64,000 nucleotides of DNA from Streptomyces violaceorubidus (GTDB taxonomy: Bacteria > Actinomycetota > Actinomycetes > Streptomycetales > Streptomycetaceae). The first letter of the stretch is position 1, and every line of letters begins with the position of its first letter. The notes below the pieces were generated by a model. It had not been told where the DNA came from. It saw only the letters and a list, made by a program, of their open reading frames with translations, and did no database searches. The position numbers were made by a program, and so were the translations under genes. This document shows positions 8,402 through 19,401 of this stretch, one piece after another. The stretch spans positions 200,277 to 264,276 of the forward strand of contig NZ_JODM01000025.1 in NCBI RefSeq assembly GCF_000717995.1. The letters run 5' to 3'.

Positions 8402-8659
8402 GGGGGGCTCCTGGGGTCGTGCCGGATTCGCGGGCCTGGTGTGCCTGCGGGATCCGCGGGATCTTACGGACGCTTGCCTTCTTTTCTCGCAGGCTAGGAC
8501 CGGCACCGCGGGGTGGGCATGCTCCATGTGGGCGTTGTCCGCGCGACCGGTTGTCCGACATGGACAGGTGTCGGAAACGGCGACATATGGACACGTCGAC
8601 GCTGGCCCGGCCGCGTAAGCGGTGAACTCCCCTTGCGGGGGCGTTAGATTGGCTCGCTG
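8402..8659. promoter_or_regulatory. Divergent promoter region of gabT and the ATPase gene, with palindrome
   Basis: 258 bases separate the divergent starts. TCCGACA (8554-8560) and TGTCGGA (8569-8575) form a 7-bp inverted repeat with 8-base spacer. The motif GACAT-GGACA (8557-8566) recurs as GACATATGGACA (8581-8592). These could be operator sites for a regulator such as the PucR protein encoded at 11264, but that link is a guess. Confidence 0.45.
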
Positions 8660-11113
8660 ATGGTGGACGGAGCGGCTGGTCAGGGGGCAAGGGCGATGGA
8701 CGGCGACGGTAACCGGGACGCGCGGGGCACACATGCCCATCCTGTGCCGCGCCCGGCGGGGCCTTCGGAGGTGCCCGCGGTGCCGCCCACGGTGCCGCCG
8801 CGGCCCACACGGGCGCCGGGTGCGCCCCCCGCGCCCGAGCGGGCTCCCGGGCCCGCGGCTCCCGTTGCCGCGTGGCTCGACGAGGAAAGGCCGAAGGCCC
8901 GTCCAGGGATCTGGCGGTACGGCTACCGACCGCCCAGGAGCACGTCGGAACGCATCGCTCCGGTGACGGTCGCCGGCATGCTGGTCCCGCTCCTGCTGGG
9001 GATGCTGGCCTGGTCGCTGTGGCAGCAGGGTGTCACGACGTACCCGCTGGCCCCGCTGCGCCTGCTCACGCCGGACGACTGGTGGTGGGGCGGCACGGTC
9101 GCGGACGCCAAGGCGCAGGTCGACGGCTGGACGGTGTCGCCGGGGGAGCACGCCCGGGTGATCTACGGAGGGCTCCTCTTCGGCGTGCTCGTCCTGATGG
9201 TGGGCGTGCTCGGCAGCTGGCGCGCCATCATCACGTACTACGTGGTGAACCGGCCCCAGCCCGTCCGCGCCCTGGTCGCTGCGCTTCTCGCCCTCGTCGT
9301 CCTCGGCTTCGTCTTCTCCTTCGCCGGGTTGCCCGCCCTGCCCCTCATCGACCCGCTGCTCTCCCTCACCGTGCTGGTCACCGACGGCTACGACCTGATG
9401 GCATCTCGTCTGTACACGAACACGCTGTACGCGGTCGTCACCCTGCTCGTGGTGTGGCCGTTCGCCCGCCTCGGCGGCTGGCTGCCCTATGCGCGGACCC
9501 TGCTGGCCGCAGGCCGGACCGATGCCGCGCCCGTGGCCGCGCAGCCCGCGCGCCCCCGTTCCCGCTGGCCCGCGCTCCGCGACAGCGGACAGCACGAGGC
9601 CGCGGAACTGCTCACCGGCGAGGTGGTCCGCGGCGGCATGAACGACGTCGACTGCGCGCGCGTCGAGCGCGCCTTCGCCGCCGCCCGGCGCGACGCCACG
9701 CTGGACACCTTCCGTGCCACCGTCCTGCGCCAGGGCGCCGCGGCCTGGACCCACCCGTCCGGTGCCAGGGACCTCCCGCGCCGGGCCGCCCGCCACGATC
9801 TGCTGACCGGACAGGTGCGTATCGGCCGCTGGTCGGTCACCGAGTACGCCCCGCTGCCGTACCACGACGCGGGGGCGGCGCTCTGCCCGGACGTGCTCGG
9901 TACCTCGCTGCTCGCCGTCGGCCCCTCGGGGTCCGGCAAGACACGCACCCTTGTCGAGCCGGTGACCGAGGCGCTCGCGCTGCAGGCGCTCGCCGGGAGC
10001 TGCGCCGTCGTCGTGGTGTCCGCCCCCGGAAGGCCGGTCGGCGAGGACGGCGCCTTCGACGTGATCGTGCGCATCGGTGACCCCTCCTCGGTGCACGACC
10101 TCGATCCGTACGCCGAACTCACCGACCCCGACCACGCGGCCGCGATCCTCGCCGAGGCCCTGGTGGGTGATGTCGACACGGTCGGCGCGGAGGGCGCCAT
10201 CACCGCGTTGGCTCAGCTGCTGGGTCCGTTCCGGTCGGTGCACGGCCGATTTCCGTCGCTGCCGGAGCTGCACGAGCTGCTGGCGGGCGAGGAGACGGCA
10301 CTGACCCGGCTGAGGCAGGCACTGGTCGACAGCGGGAACGACGTCATGCGCCGCGAACTCGATGTGCGTCTGCGGCAGGCGGGGGCGCCCGGCGACGCGG
10401 GCCGGGTCCTGGCCGACCGGCTGGCGCTGCTGAACCGGCCGGCGTTCGCCGACTTCTTCGGCGGCGGCGGGCCGGGCCGGTCGTTCTCCCTGCGTGCGGT
10501 CGCCCACCACCCCCTGCGGGTGCGGATCGACATCCCCGAGCGGGGACACGACGAGGTCTCCCGGCTGATCACCCGACTCGTCCTCGCCCAGTTCCACGCC
10601 GTGGTGCGGGAGGGCCGACGCGAGCACTTCGCCTGCCTGGTCCTGGACGACGCGACGGGCGCGGTCACCGCGGAGTCGGTGCGTCGTATCCAGCGGCTGC
10701 GCTCGCAGAACGCGGGCGTGCTGCTCGCCCTGCGCACGGTCGCCGACGTCCCCGAGGCGTTGCACGGTCCGCTCTACGGCGCGGTGGGCTGCCGGATGGC
10801 CTTCTGCGGCGTCTCCACCTGGGACGGCAGCCGGTTCACGCAGGCCTGGGGGACCGAGTGGGTGGAGACGACGGAGGTCGCCAAGCACACGGTCTTCGCG
10901 GACCAGCCGATGACACGGTTCTTCCACGCCGTGCGCAAACTCGTGACGGGCAAGGCGGTGACGACGGACGCGGTGACCGTCCGCCAGGTCGAGCGGGAGC
11001 GCTGGTCGGCCTCCGAGCTGGCGCACGCCGTGCCGGCCGGGCACGCGGTGCTGTCGCTGACCAGCGTCAAGGGGGAGCACGCGCCGCCCCTGCTGGTGGA
11101 TCTGCGCGGGTGA
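8660..11113 (+). CDS. Membrane-bound VirD4/TraG-like ATPase
   Basis: 817 residues (805 if the ATG at 8696 is used, which has a purine-rich GGGGGCAAGGG upstream). In order: a Pro-rich N-terminal tail (~10-80), membrane segments near 103-122, 166-188, 203-225 and 253-272, then a cytoplasmic P-loop ATPase domain. Walker A is GPSGSGKT at 421-428 and the probable Walker B is CLVLDDATGA around 658-665, with DD where many have DE. The layout, N-terminal membrane helices and a ring-type ATPase, is that of type IV coupling proteins and related DNA/protein pumps. No relaxase, mating or replication gene is near, so it is a solitary chromosomal member with unknown cargo. Confidence 0.7.
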   Translation: MVDGAAGQGARAMDGDGNRDARGTHAHPVPRPAGPSEVPAVPPTVPPRPTRAPGAPPAPERAPGPAAPVAAWLDEERPKARPGIWRYGYRPPRSTSERIAPVTVAGMLVPLLLGMLAWSLWQQGVTTYPLAPLRLLTPDDWWWGGTVADAKAQVDGWTVSPGEHARVIYGGLLFGVLVLMVGVLGSWRAIITYYVVNRPQPVRALVAALLALVVLGFVFSFAGLPALPLIDPLLSLTVLVTDGYDLMASRLYTNTLYAVVTLLVVWPFARLGGWLPYARTLLAAGRTDAAPVAAQPARPRSRWPALRDSGQHEAAELLTGEVVRGGMNDVDCARVERAFAAARRDATLDTFRATVLRQGAAAWTHPSGARDLPRRAARHDLLTGQVRIGRWSVTEYAPLPYHDAGAALCPDVLGTSLLAVGPSGSGKTRTLVEPVTEALALQALAGSCAVVVVSAPGRPVGEDGAFDVIVRIGDPSSVHDLDPYAELTDPDHAAAILAEALVGDVDTVGAEGAITALAQLLGPFRSVHGRFPSLPELHELLAGEETALTRLRQALVDSGNDVMRRELDVRLRQAGAPGDAGRVLADRLALLNRPAFADFFGGGGPGRSFSLRAVAHHPLRVRIDIPERGHDEVSRLITRLVLAQFHAVVREGRREHFACLVLDDATGAVTAESVRRIQRLRSQNAGVLLALRTVADVPEALHGPLYGAVGCRMAFCGVSTWDGSRFTQAWGTEWVETTEVAKHTVFADQPMTRFFHAVRKLVTGKAVTTDAVTVRQVERERWSASELAHAVPAGHAVLSLTSVKGEHAPPLLVDLRG

Positions 11114-11116
11114 GCC

Positions 11117-11149
11117 GTACGGAGCCCGGGCGGGCACCCGGGACCGTAC
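11117..11149 (+). terminator. Imperfect hairpin after the ATPase gene
   Basis: GTACGG-AG-CCCGGG (11117-11130) pairs with CCCGGG-A-CCGTAC (11137-11149), a 12-bp stem with a one-base bulge, starting 3 bases after the stop codon. Confidence 0.55.
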
Positions 11150-11263
11150 AGTGAGGCAGAATCGACACAGGTCGTTCATACGCGACGGCCAAAAGATCAC
11201 AGATTCCCCGCCGGCCCCGCAGCCGGCCTCACACCCCGACGCAGACCCGAAGGCCCAGGCCCC

Positions 11264-12949
11264 ATGCCTCCCACGCTCGCCTCGCTCGTCCACCACTCGG
11301 CGCTGAAGCTGACCGTGCGCGCCGGCGAGGACCGCCTCGACGTGCCGGTGCGCTGGGCCCACGTCAGCGAACTCGCCGACCCCGTGCCCTACATGGAGGG
11401 CGGGGAGCTGCTGCTGATCACCGCCCTCCAGTTGGACGCCGAGGACCCCGAGGCGATGCACCGGTACGTGAAACGGCTGGTGGGCGCCGGAGTGGTGGGC
11501 CTCGGATTCGCCGTCGGGGTCAACTACGACCACGTCCCCGAGGCACTGGTGGGAGCGGCCCGGCAGGAAGGGCTGCCGCTCCTGGAGGTGCCGCGCCGCA
11601 CCCCCTTCCTCGCCATCAGCAAGGCCGTCTCCGCCGCCATCGCCGCCGAGCAGTACCGCGCGGTCACCGAGGGCTTCGCCGCCCAGCGCGAGCTGACCCG
11701 GCGCACCCTGACCGACGGTCCGGAGGGCCTGCTGGGGGTGCTCGCCGCCCAGGTCGACGGCTGGGCGGCGCTGTACGACGCCTCGGGCGCCGTCGTCGCC
11801 GCCGCACCGGAGTGGGCGGGCCGCAGGGCGGCGCGGCTCACGGCGGACGTGCAGCGGCTGCGGGAGCGCCCCGCACCGGCCTCGTCGGTGGTCGGCGGAG
11901 GCGGGGGCCCCGACAACGCCGAGAACACCGAGAACACCGAGAACACCGACCGGGTCGAGCTGCACTCCCTGGGCACCTCCCGCAGGCCCCGCTCCGCGCT
12001 CGCCGTAGGCACGGCCGCCGCCCTCGGCACCGCCGAGCGGTACGCCGTCCACTCCGCCATCGCCCTGCTGACCCTCACCACGGAACGCTCCCGCTCCCTG
12101 CACGAGGCCGGGCTCCGCATCGACGCGGCCGTGCTCCGCATGCTGCTGGCCGGCGAGCCCGACCACGCGCGCACGGTCGCCGGGGACCTGTACGGCGGCC
12201 TGCTGGACGCGCCGTTCCGGATGATCGTCGCCGAGTCGGGGGCCGCCAGGAACCGGGCCACCACGGCCGCACCGGCCCCCGGCGACCCGGTCACGGACGC
12301 CGGCGGCGACCCGCTCGGCACCCTCGGCACCCTCAGCGCGCTCGCCGAAGTGGCGGAGACCGCGGCGGCCCGCTCCGGCGAGGCGGTGCTGGTCGTCCCC
12401 GACGGCGAACGGCTGGTGGTGCTGGCCACCGACGGCGGCGCGGCCGTCGCGGCCTGCGTCGAGCACGCGGCGGCGCTGGAAGCCGCCCGTCCGGCGGCCG
12501 AGCCCCGCGCGGGCGGCGACGAGGAGAGCCTGGTCATCGGCCTGTCCGCCCCCTCCGGTCCCATCGCCGCGGCCACCGCCTACAAGCAGGCCCAGCAGGC
12601 CCTGTCGGTGGCCCGCCGGCGCGGTCGCGTCTGCGTGGAGCACGAGCACGTGGCGGCCGGCTCGGTCCTGCCGCTCCTCGCCGACGACGCGGTGCGGGCC
12701 TTCGCCGACGGCCTCCTGCGGGCGCTGCGCGACCACGACGCCACCGGCCGCGGCGACCTGGTCGCCTCCGTGCGCGCCTGGCTCTCCCGCCACGGCCAGT
12801 GGGACGCGGCCGCCGCCGACCTCGGCGTCCACCGCCACACCCTGCGCTACCGGATGCGCCGGGTGGAGGAGATCCTCGGCCGCTCCCTGGACGACCCGGA
12901 CGTACGCATGGAGCTGTGGCTGGCCCTGAAGGCGACGGCACCGGAGTAA
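11264..12949 (+). CDS. PucR-family transcriptional regulator
   Basis: 561 residues. The N-terminal PucR sensing domain (~1-125, LASLVHHSALKLTVRAGEDRLDVPVRWAHVSEL...) is followed by a GGDEF-like middle region. A C-terminal helix-turn-helix of the PucR/CdaR type lies at ~500-555 (WLSRHGQWDAAAADLGVHRHTLRYRMRRVEEI). Such proteins sense a small metabolite and usually activate nitrogen-compound catabolism genes. Its position directly before the semialdehyde dehydrogenase and near gabT suggests control of GABA use. A short tandem repeat at 11929-11949 encodes NAENTENTENTD in the linker after the first domain. The ATG at 11264 gives a full PucR domain. Confidence 0.88.
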   Translation: MPPTLASLVHHSALKLTVRAGEDRLDVPVRWAHVSELADPVPYMEGGELLLITALQLDAEDPEAMHRYVKRLVGAGVVGLGFAVGVNYDHVPEALVGAARQEGLPLLEVPRRTPFLAISKAVSAAIAAEQYRAVTEGFAAQRELTRRTLTDGPEGLLGVLAAQVDGWAALYDASGAVVAAAPEWAGRRAARLTADVQRLRERPAPASSVVGGGGGPDNAENTENTENTDRVELHSLGTSRRPRSALAVGTAAALGTAERYAVHSAIALLTLTTERSRSLHEAGLRIDAAVLRMLLAGEPDHARTVAGDLYGGLLDAPFRMIVAESGAARNRATTAAPAPGDPVTDAGGDPLGTLGTLSALAEVAETAAARSGEAVLVVPDGERLVVLATDGGAAVAACVEHAAALEAARPAAEPRAGGDEESLVIGLSAPSGPIAAATAYKQAQQALSVARRRGRVCVEHEHVAAGSVLPLLADDAVRAFADGLLRALRDHDATGRGDLVASVRAWLSRHGQWDAAAADLGVHRHTLRYRMRRVEEILGRSLDDPDVRMELWLALKATAPE

Positions 12950-13093
12950 CGGCCGACCCCACCTGGCCACCACGTCGAACACCCGCCGACCACCACTACA
13001 CCCCGGACAAACACCGTCCACCCCGCCCCGCCCTACCGTGGACCCCGCACCCGTACAACATCACCCCCAACGCGGAAGGGCCGGGACTCGACA

Positions 13094-14539
<1,446 letters not shown>

Positions 14540-14548
14540 AGCCTGGTC

Positions 14549-14962
14549 TCACCCGGCGTCGAGCTGGTGGTCCGCCCAGACGTACGTCTCGGGCAGCAGG
14601 TCGGCGACGGGGACCTCACGGACGTGGTCCCCGGCGCCGACGATCACCCTGAGCCCGGGGAAGTAGTCGAGCAGGACCTGGCGGCACCGGCCGCACGGCG
14701 GGACGACCCCGCGCCCGCGGTCGCCGACGGCGACGATCGTCGCCAGCTCGTACACGCCCTGGGCCGCCGCCGCGCCGACGACGACCAGCTCGGCGCAGGG
14801 GCCGCCGGTGAAGTGGTAGGCGTTGACCGCCGTGACGATCCGGCCGTCCAGGGCGCGGGCCGCGGCCGCCATGGTGTGGTTGTCGCCCCGGCAACGGGTG
14901 CGGGCCACGTGCGCCGCGGCCTCGATGAGTTCGTGGTCGACGGGGTGCGTCTGCGAGGTCAT
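14549..14962 (-). CDS. cdd: Cytidine deaminase
   Basis: 137 residues. The zinc-dependent cytidine-deaminase fold has its ligands C56 (in PCAEL) and C90/C93 (in PPCGRC), with catalytic proton shuttle E58. It deaminates cytidine or deoxycytidine for pyrimidine salvage. The use of Cys-Ala-Glu as first motif marks the tetrameric CDA/blasticidin-deaminase branch, so a related nucleoside substrate cannot be excluded. It is convergent with the aldehyde dehydrogenase, with 9 bp between the stops and no room for a separate terminator. Confidence 0.88.
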   Translation of the reverse strand: MTSQTHPVDHELIEAAAHVARTRCRGDNHTMAAAARALDGRIVTAVNAYHFTGGPCAELVVVGAAAAQGVYELATIVAVGDRGRGVVPPCGRCRQVLLDYFPGLRVIVGAGDHVREVPVADLLPETYVWADHQLDAG

Positions 14963-15207
14963 CGTCTCTGCCTTGTCAGGTGACGGGCGGTGTCGGGCCG
15001 GGGGCCGTCGGCCGCGCTGCGAACGGGATCGGCCGCCCTGCCGTGCGGGCGGGGCCGACCGCTCCTACTGTGCGGCAGCCCGACGCCCGGCCCGACACCA
15101 GGCCCCGCAAGCGGCGAACCGTCGTCGACGACACGCCCGGCCCCGCCCTCGCGCACCGCGGCGGGGCACCGCCCCGACCGGGCCCGGTCCGCGCGGGCGG
15201 CGAGTCA

Positions 15208-15243
15208 GGGGCCCGGCACCGGTAGCCGCCGGTACCGGGCCCC
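15208..15243 (-). terminator. Hairpin terminator downstream of the GH3 remnant
   Basis: A 15-bp stem, 15208-15222 with 15229-15243, has one mismatch and a 6-base loop. On the minus strand it follows the decayed glycosidase gene. It has survived although the gene has not. Confidence 0.7.
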
Positions 15244-15249
15244 CTCCCC

Positions 15250-15858
<609 letters not shown>

Positions 15859-15866
15859 ACCACGCC

Positions 15867-15896
15867 CCCCGCGCACCACCGGAGAGTCCCGCGGGG
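15867..15896 (-). terminator. Short hairpin after lacI
   Basis: CCCCGCG (15867-15873) pairs with CGCGGGG (15890-15896). It lies 28-57 bases beyond the lacI stop codon on the minus strand. Only 7 bp, but very GC-rich. Confidence 0.4.
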
Positions 15897-15923
15897 CGGG
15901 GCCGGCGGCCGGACGGCGGAGTG

Positions 15924-16937
15924 CTACGGCTGGACGGGCGCCGGTCCCGAGCTGGCCCGGACGGTCAGCTCCGGCGCGAGCAGCACGACCTCGTCGCTGC
16001 CGCGGCCGTCGAGCTTGGCGACCAGCTGTTCCACGGCCCGCCGCCCCATCTCCTGCGCGGGCACCGCGACCGAGGTGAGCCGCACCGAGGCCTGGATGGC
16101 GACCTGCTCGGGGCAGACCGCGACCACCGACACGTCCTCCGGCACGGCCCGGCCCTGCTGGCGCAGCAGGGCGAGCAGCGGCTCGACCGCCGCCTCGTTC
16201 TGGACGACGAATCCCGTGGTGTCCGGGCGTTCGTCGAAGACGCGGGCCAGGGTCGCGGCCATCGCGTCGTACCCGCCCTCGCAGGGCCGGTGCAGCAGCC
16301 GCAGCTCCAGCTCCCGTGCGCGGGTGCGCAGGCCGTCGAGGGTGCGCTCGGCGAAGCCGGTGTGCCGCTCGTAGACGGCGGCGGCCTCGCCGATGACCGC
16401 GACGTCGCGGTGGCCCAGCCGCGCCAGGTGCTCCACACAGAGCGCGCCGGTCGCCCGGAAGTCCAAGTCGACGCAGGTGAGGCCCTCGGTGTCGGCGGGG
16501 AGTCCGATCAGCACGGACGGCTGGTCGGCGCCGCGCAGCAGCGGGAGCCGCTCGTCGTCGAGCTCGACGTCCATCAGGATCATGGCGTCGGCGAGTCCGC
16601 TGCCGGTGACGCGGCGCACCGCGTCGGGGCCCTCCTCGTCGGTGAGCAGCAGGATGTCGTACCCGTGGGTGCGCGCGACGGCCGCGACCGCGATGGCGAT
16701 CTCCATCATGACCGGCACGTACATGTCGGTGCGCAGCGGAATCATGAGGGCGATGATGTTCGACCGGCTGCTGGCCAGGGCGCGGGCTCCGGCGTTCGGG
16801 TGGTAGCCGAGCTTCCGGATGCTCTCCTCGACCCGCTGCCGGGTGGTGGTGGAGATGGACCGCTTGCCGCTGAGGACATAGCTCACCGTGCTCGCCGAGA
16901 CTCCGGCGTGCTGGGCGACCTCGGCGAGAGTGACCAT
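15924..16937 (-). CDS. LacI-family transcriptional regulator
   Basis: 337 residues from the ATG at 16937. The N-terminal helix-turn-helix and hinge are complete: TLAEVAQHAGVSASTVSYVLSGK at residues ~3-25, then the ARALAS hinge helix near 54-60. A periplasmic-binding-protein-like sugar-sensing domain follows to the C-terminus. LacI proteins of this type repress sugar-hydrolysis genes. The gene downstream on the same strand is a ruined GH3 glycosidase that was probably its target. Two palindromes GAAGCGCTTC upstream of the start are probably its operators, giving autoregulation and possibly control of the divergent acyl-CoA dehydrogenase. Confidence 0.9.
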   Translation of the reverse strand: MVTLAEVAQHAGVSASTVSYVLSGKRSISTTTRQRVEESIRKLGYHPNAGARALASSRSNIIALMIPLRTDMYVPVMMEIAIAVAAVARTHGYDILLLTDEEGPDAVRRVTGSGLADAMILMDVELDDERLPLLRGADQPSVLIGLPADTEGLTCVDLDFRATGALCVEHLARLGHRDVAVIGEAAAVYERHTGFAERTLDGLRTRARELELRLLHRPCEGGYDAMAATLARVFDERPDTTGFVVQNEAAVEPLLALLRQQGRAVPEDVSVVAVCPEQVAIQASVRLTSVAVPAQEMGRRAVEQLVAKLDGRGSDEVVLLAPELTVRASSGPAPVQP

Positions 16938-16954
16938 CCAGCTCTCCAAGCGGT

Positions 16955-17059
16955 GTGAAGCGCTTCGACAGCGCGTGGGGGCGAACAGGGGCGAGCGAGG
17001 GTGGTTCGACAGTAACCGCAGCGAGGATGGGTGTCCAGAGCCTGTCGAAGCGCTTCGAC
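16955..17059. promoter_or_regulatory. Two LacI-type operators between lacI and the acyl-CoA dehydrogenase gene
   Basis: GAAGCGCTTC occurs at 16957-16966 (20 bases before the lacI start) and inside a perfect 16-bp palindrome GTCGAAGCGCTTCGAC at 17044-17059. The central CG and the inverted-repeat form are typical of LacI-family sites in Streptomyces. The spacing of ~90 bp would allow looping. Assignment to the adjacent regulator is inference. Confidence 0.75.
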
Positions 17060-17223
17060 TGCTCTCTCTCCCGCGTTTCCTCGTCGCGTCTCCCTTCCCC
17101 AGCAGTATCGGCCGAACGGCCGCGCGCAGGGTGGCTGGGTCGCCCGGGATCGGGTACATACGATCGAGTAGCACCGACTAGTGACGTACGTCCGTAAGTT
17201 CGTGCAGGGCGATTCGTGGCGAG

Positions 17224-19197
17224 GTGAGCCTCATGTCCGCACCACCCACCCCATCCTCCCGTCCCACCGTCACCGAACGTGAGGCCCGACAGGTCGCGGA
17301 GGCGGCCCGGGAACAGGACTGGCGCAAGCCCAGCTTCGCCAAGGAGCTGTTCCTCGGCCGCTTCCGTCTCGACCTCCTCCACCCCCACCCGGTCCCGGCC
17401 GACGAGGACGTCCAGCGGGGCGAGGAGTTCCTCGCCAAGCTGCGCGACTTCTGCGAGACGAAGATCGACGGTGCCGTGATCGAGCGCGACGCGCGGATCC
17501 CCGACGACGTGATCACCGGGCTGAAGGAACTGGGCGCCTTCGGCATGAAGATCGACACCAAGTACGGCGGCCTCGGCCTGACCCAGGTCTACTACAACAA
17601 GGCCCTCGCCCTGGTCGGGTCCGCCAGCCCGGCGATCGGCGCGCTCCTCTCCGCCCACCAGTCGATCGGCGTGCCGCAGCCGCTGAAGATGTTCGGCACC
17701 CAGGAGCAGAAGGACACCTTCCTGCCGCGCTGCGCCCGCACCGACATCTCGGCGTTCCTGCTGACCGAGCCGGACGTCGGCTCCGACCCGGCGCGGCTGG
17801 CCACCACCGCGGTCCGGGACGGCGACGACTACGTCCTCGACGGCGTGAAGCTGTGGACCACCAACGGAGTCGTCGCCGACCTCCTCGTGGTCATGGCCCG
17901 CGTCCCCGAGCCGGAGCACGGGCAGGGAGGCAAGGACGGCAGGGGCGGCATCACCGCCTTCGTCGTCGAGGCCGCCTCCGAGGGCATCACCGTCGAGAAC
18001 CGCAACGCCTTCATGGGCCTGCGTGGCCTGGAGAACGGTGTCACCCGCTTCCACCGCGTCCGCGTCCCGGCCGCCCACCGTATCGGCCCCGAGGGCGCCG
18101 GCCTCAAGATCGCCCTCACCACCCTCAACACCGGCCGCCTCTCGCTGCCCGCCATGTGCGTCGGCGCCGGCAAGTGGTGCCTGAAGATCGCCCGCGAGTG
18201 GTCCGCGGTGCGCGAGCAGTGGGGCAAGCCGGTGGCGCTGCACGAGGCGGTCGGCTCCAAGATCTCCTTCATCGCCGCGACGACCTTCGCGCTGGAGGCC
18301 GTCCTGGACCTCTCCTCCCAGATGGCCGACGAGGACCGCAACGACATCCGCATCGAGGCCGCCCTCGCCAAGCTCTACGGCTCCGAGATGGCCTGCCTGA
18401 TGGCCGACGAACTGGTCCAGATCCGCGGCGGCCGGGGCTTCGAGACCGCCGCGTCCCTCGAAGCCCGCGGCGAGCGCGCGGTCCCCGCCGAGCAACTCCT
18501 GCGCGACCTGCGCATCAACCGCATCTTCGAGGGCTCCACCGAGATCATGCACCTGCTGATCGCGCGCGAGGCCGTCGACGCCCACCTCTCGGTCGCGGGG
18601 GACCTGATCGACCCCGACAAGTCCCTCTCCGACAAGGCGAGGGCGGGCGCCCAGGCGGGCGTCTTCTACGCCAAGTGGCTGCCGAAGCTCGTCGCCGGCC
18701 CCGGTCAACTCCCGCGGGCGTACGGCGACTTCCACCCCTCCGGCCACCCCGACCTCTCCGGCCACCTGCGCTACGTCGAACGCACCGCCCGCAAGCTCGC
18801 CCGCTCCACCTTCTACGCCATGTCCCGCTGGCAGGGCCGGATGGAGACCAAGCAGGGCTTCCTCGGCCGGATCGTCGACATCGGCGCGGAGCTGTTCGCG
18901 ATGAGCGCCGCGTGCGTACGCGCCGAGCACCTTCGGGCCAAGGACGACCACGGCCGCGAGGCCTACCAGCTCGCCGATGCCTTCTGCCGCCAGTCCCGCC
19001 TCCGCGTGGAGGAACTCTTCGGCCGCCTGTGGAGCAACACCGACGACGTGGACCGCAAGGTAGTCAAGGGCGTGCTGGGCGGCGCGTACGCGTGGCTGGA
19101 GCAGGGCGTCGTCGACCCCTCGGGCGACGGCCCGTGGATCGCGGACGCGGCGCCGGGCGCGAGCACCAAGGAGAACGTCCGCCGAGCCGTCGGCTGA
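17224..19197 (+). CDS. Acyl-CoA dehydrogenase with C-terminal extension
   Basis: 657 residues from GTG 17224 (an ATG three codons later at 17233 is equally good). A standard ACAD core of ~450 residues has FAD/substrate motifs AFLLTEPDVGSDPA and WTTNGVVADLLVVMAR, and the catalytic Glu in RIFEGSTEIMHL (~residue 440). A further ~200-residue helical extension follows, as in the long FadE-like actinobacterial members. It oxidises acyl-CoA to trans-2-enoyl-CoA in fatty-acid breakdown; chain-length preference cannot be seen. It is divergent from lacI across 286 bases that hold both LacI-type palindromes. Confidence 0.88.
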   Translation: MSLMSAPPTPSSRPTVTEREARQVAEAAREQDWRKPSFAKELFLGRFRLDLLHPHPVPADEDVQRGEEFLAKLRDFCETKIDGAVIERDARIPDDVITGLKELGAFGMKIDTKYGGLGLTQVYYNKALALVGSASPAIGALLSAHQSIGVPQPLKMFGTQEQKDTFLPRCARTDISAFLLTEPDVGSDPARLATTAVRDGDDYVLDGVKLWTTNGVVADLLVVMARVPEPEHGQGGKDGRGGITAFVVEAASEGITVENRNAFMGLRGLENGVTRFHRVRVPAAHRIGPEGAGLKIALTTLNTGRLSLPAMCVGAGKWCLKIAREWSAVREQWGKPVALHEAVGSKISFIAATTFALEAVLDLSSQMADEDRNDIRIEAALAKLYGSEMACLMADELVQIRGGRGFETAASLEARGERAVPAEQLLRDLRINRIFEGSTEIMHLLIAREAVDAHLSVAGDLIDPDKSLSDKARAGAQAGVFYAKWLPKLVAGPGQLPRAYGDFHPSGHPDLSGHLRYVERTARKLARSTFYAMSRWQGRMETKQGFLGRIVDIGAELFAMSAACVRAEHLRAKDDHGREAYQLADAFCRQSRLRVEELFGRLWSNTDDVDRKVVKGVLGGAYAWLEQGVVDPSGDGPWIADAAPGASTKENVRRAVG

Positions 19198-19401
19198 CCC
19201 GCCGGAGCACGCCGTCGGGGAACGACGGGGCGCCCGGCCGGATCCCGCTCGGACGGGCCGGCGCGCAGCAGCCGGGCCGGGGCGTGCGCGAGGGCGGGTA
19301 CCGGCGGTGGGAGCCGGCCCGGGGGTCCTCCCGCGGGCGCGCGACACCCGACCGAGGGACGCGCTGTCCTCCCGCAGGGCCGTTACGGCCACAATGGGGG
19401 G

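Noticed and set aside
8660..11113. Integrative conjugative element marked by a coupling-protein gene
   Set aside because: No integrase, relaxase, replication or transfer genes, attachment-site repeats or base-composition change were seen around it, and the neighbours are ordinary chromosomal genes.
7067..13021. A minus-strand open frame of almost 2,000 codons running through gabT and antisense to the ATPase and PucR genes
   Set aside because: In very GC-rich DNA the frame antisense to a real gene is often open. Only the gabT part (7067-8401) has protein-like motifs; the rest is an antisense shadow of genes with clear domains.
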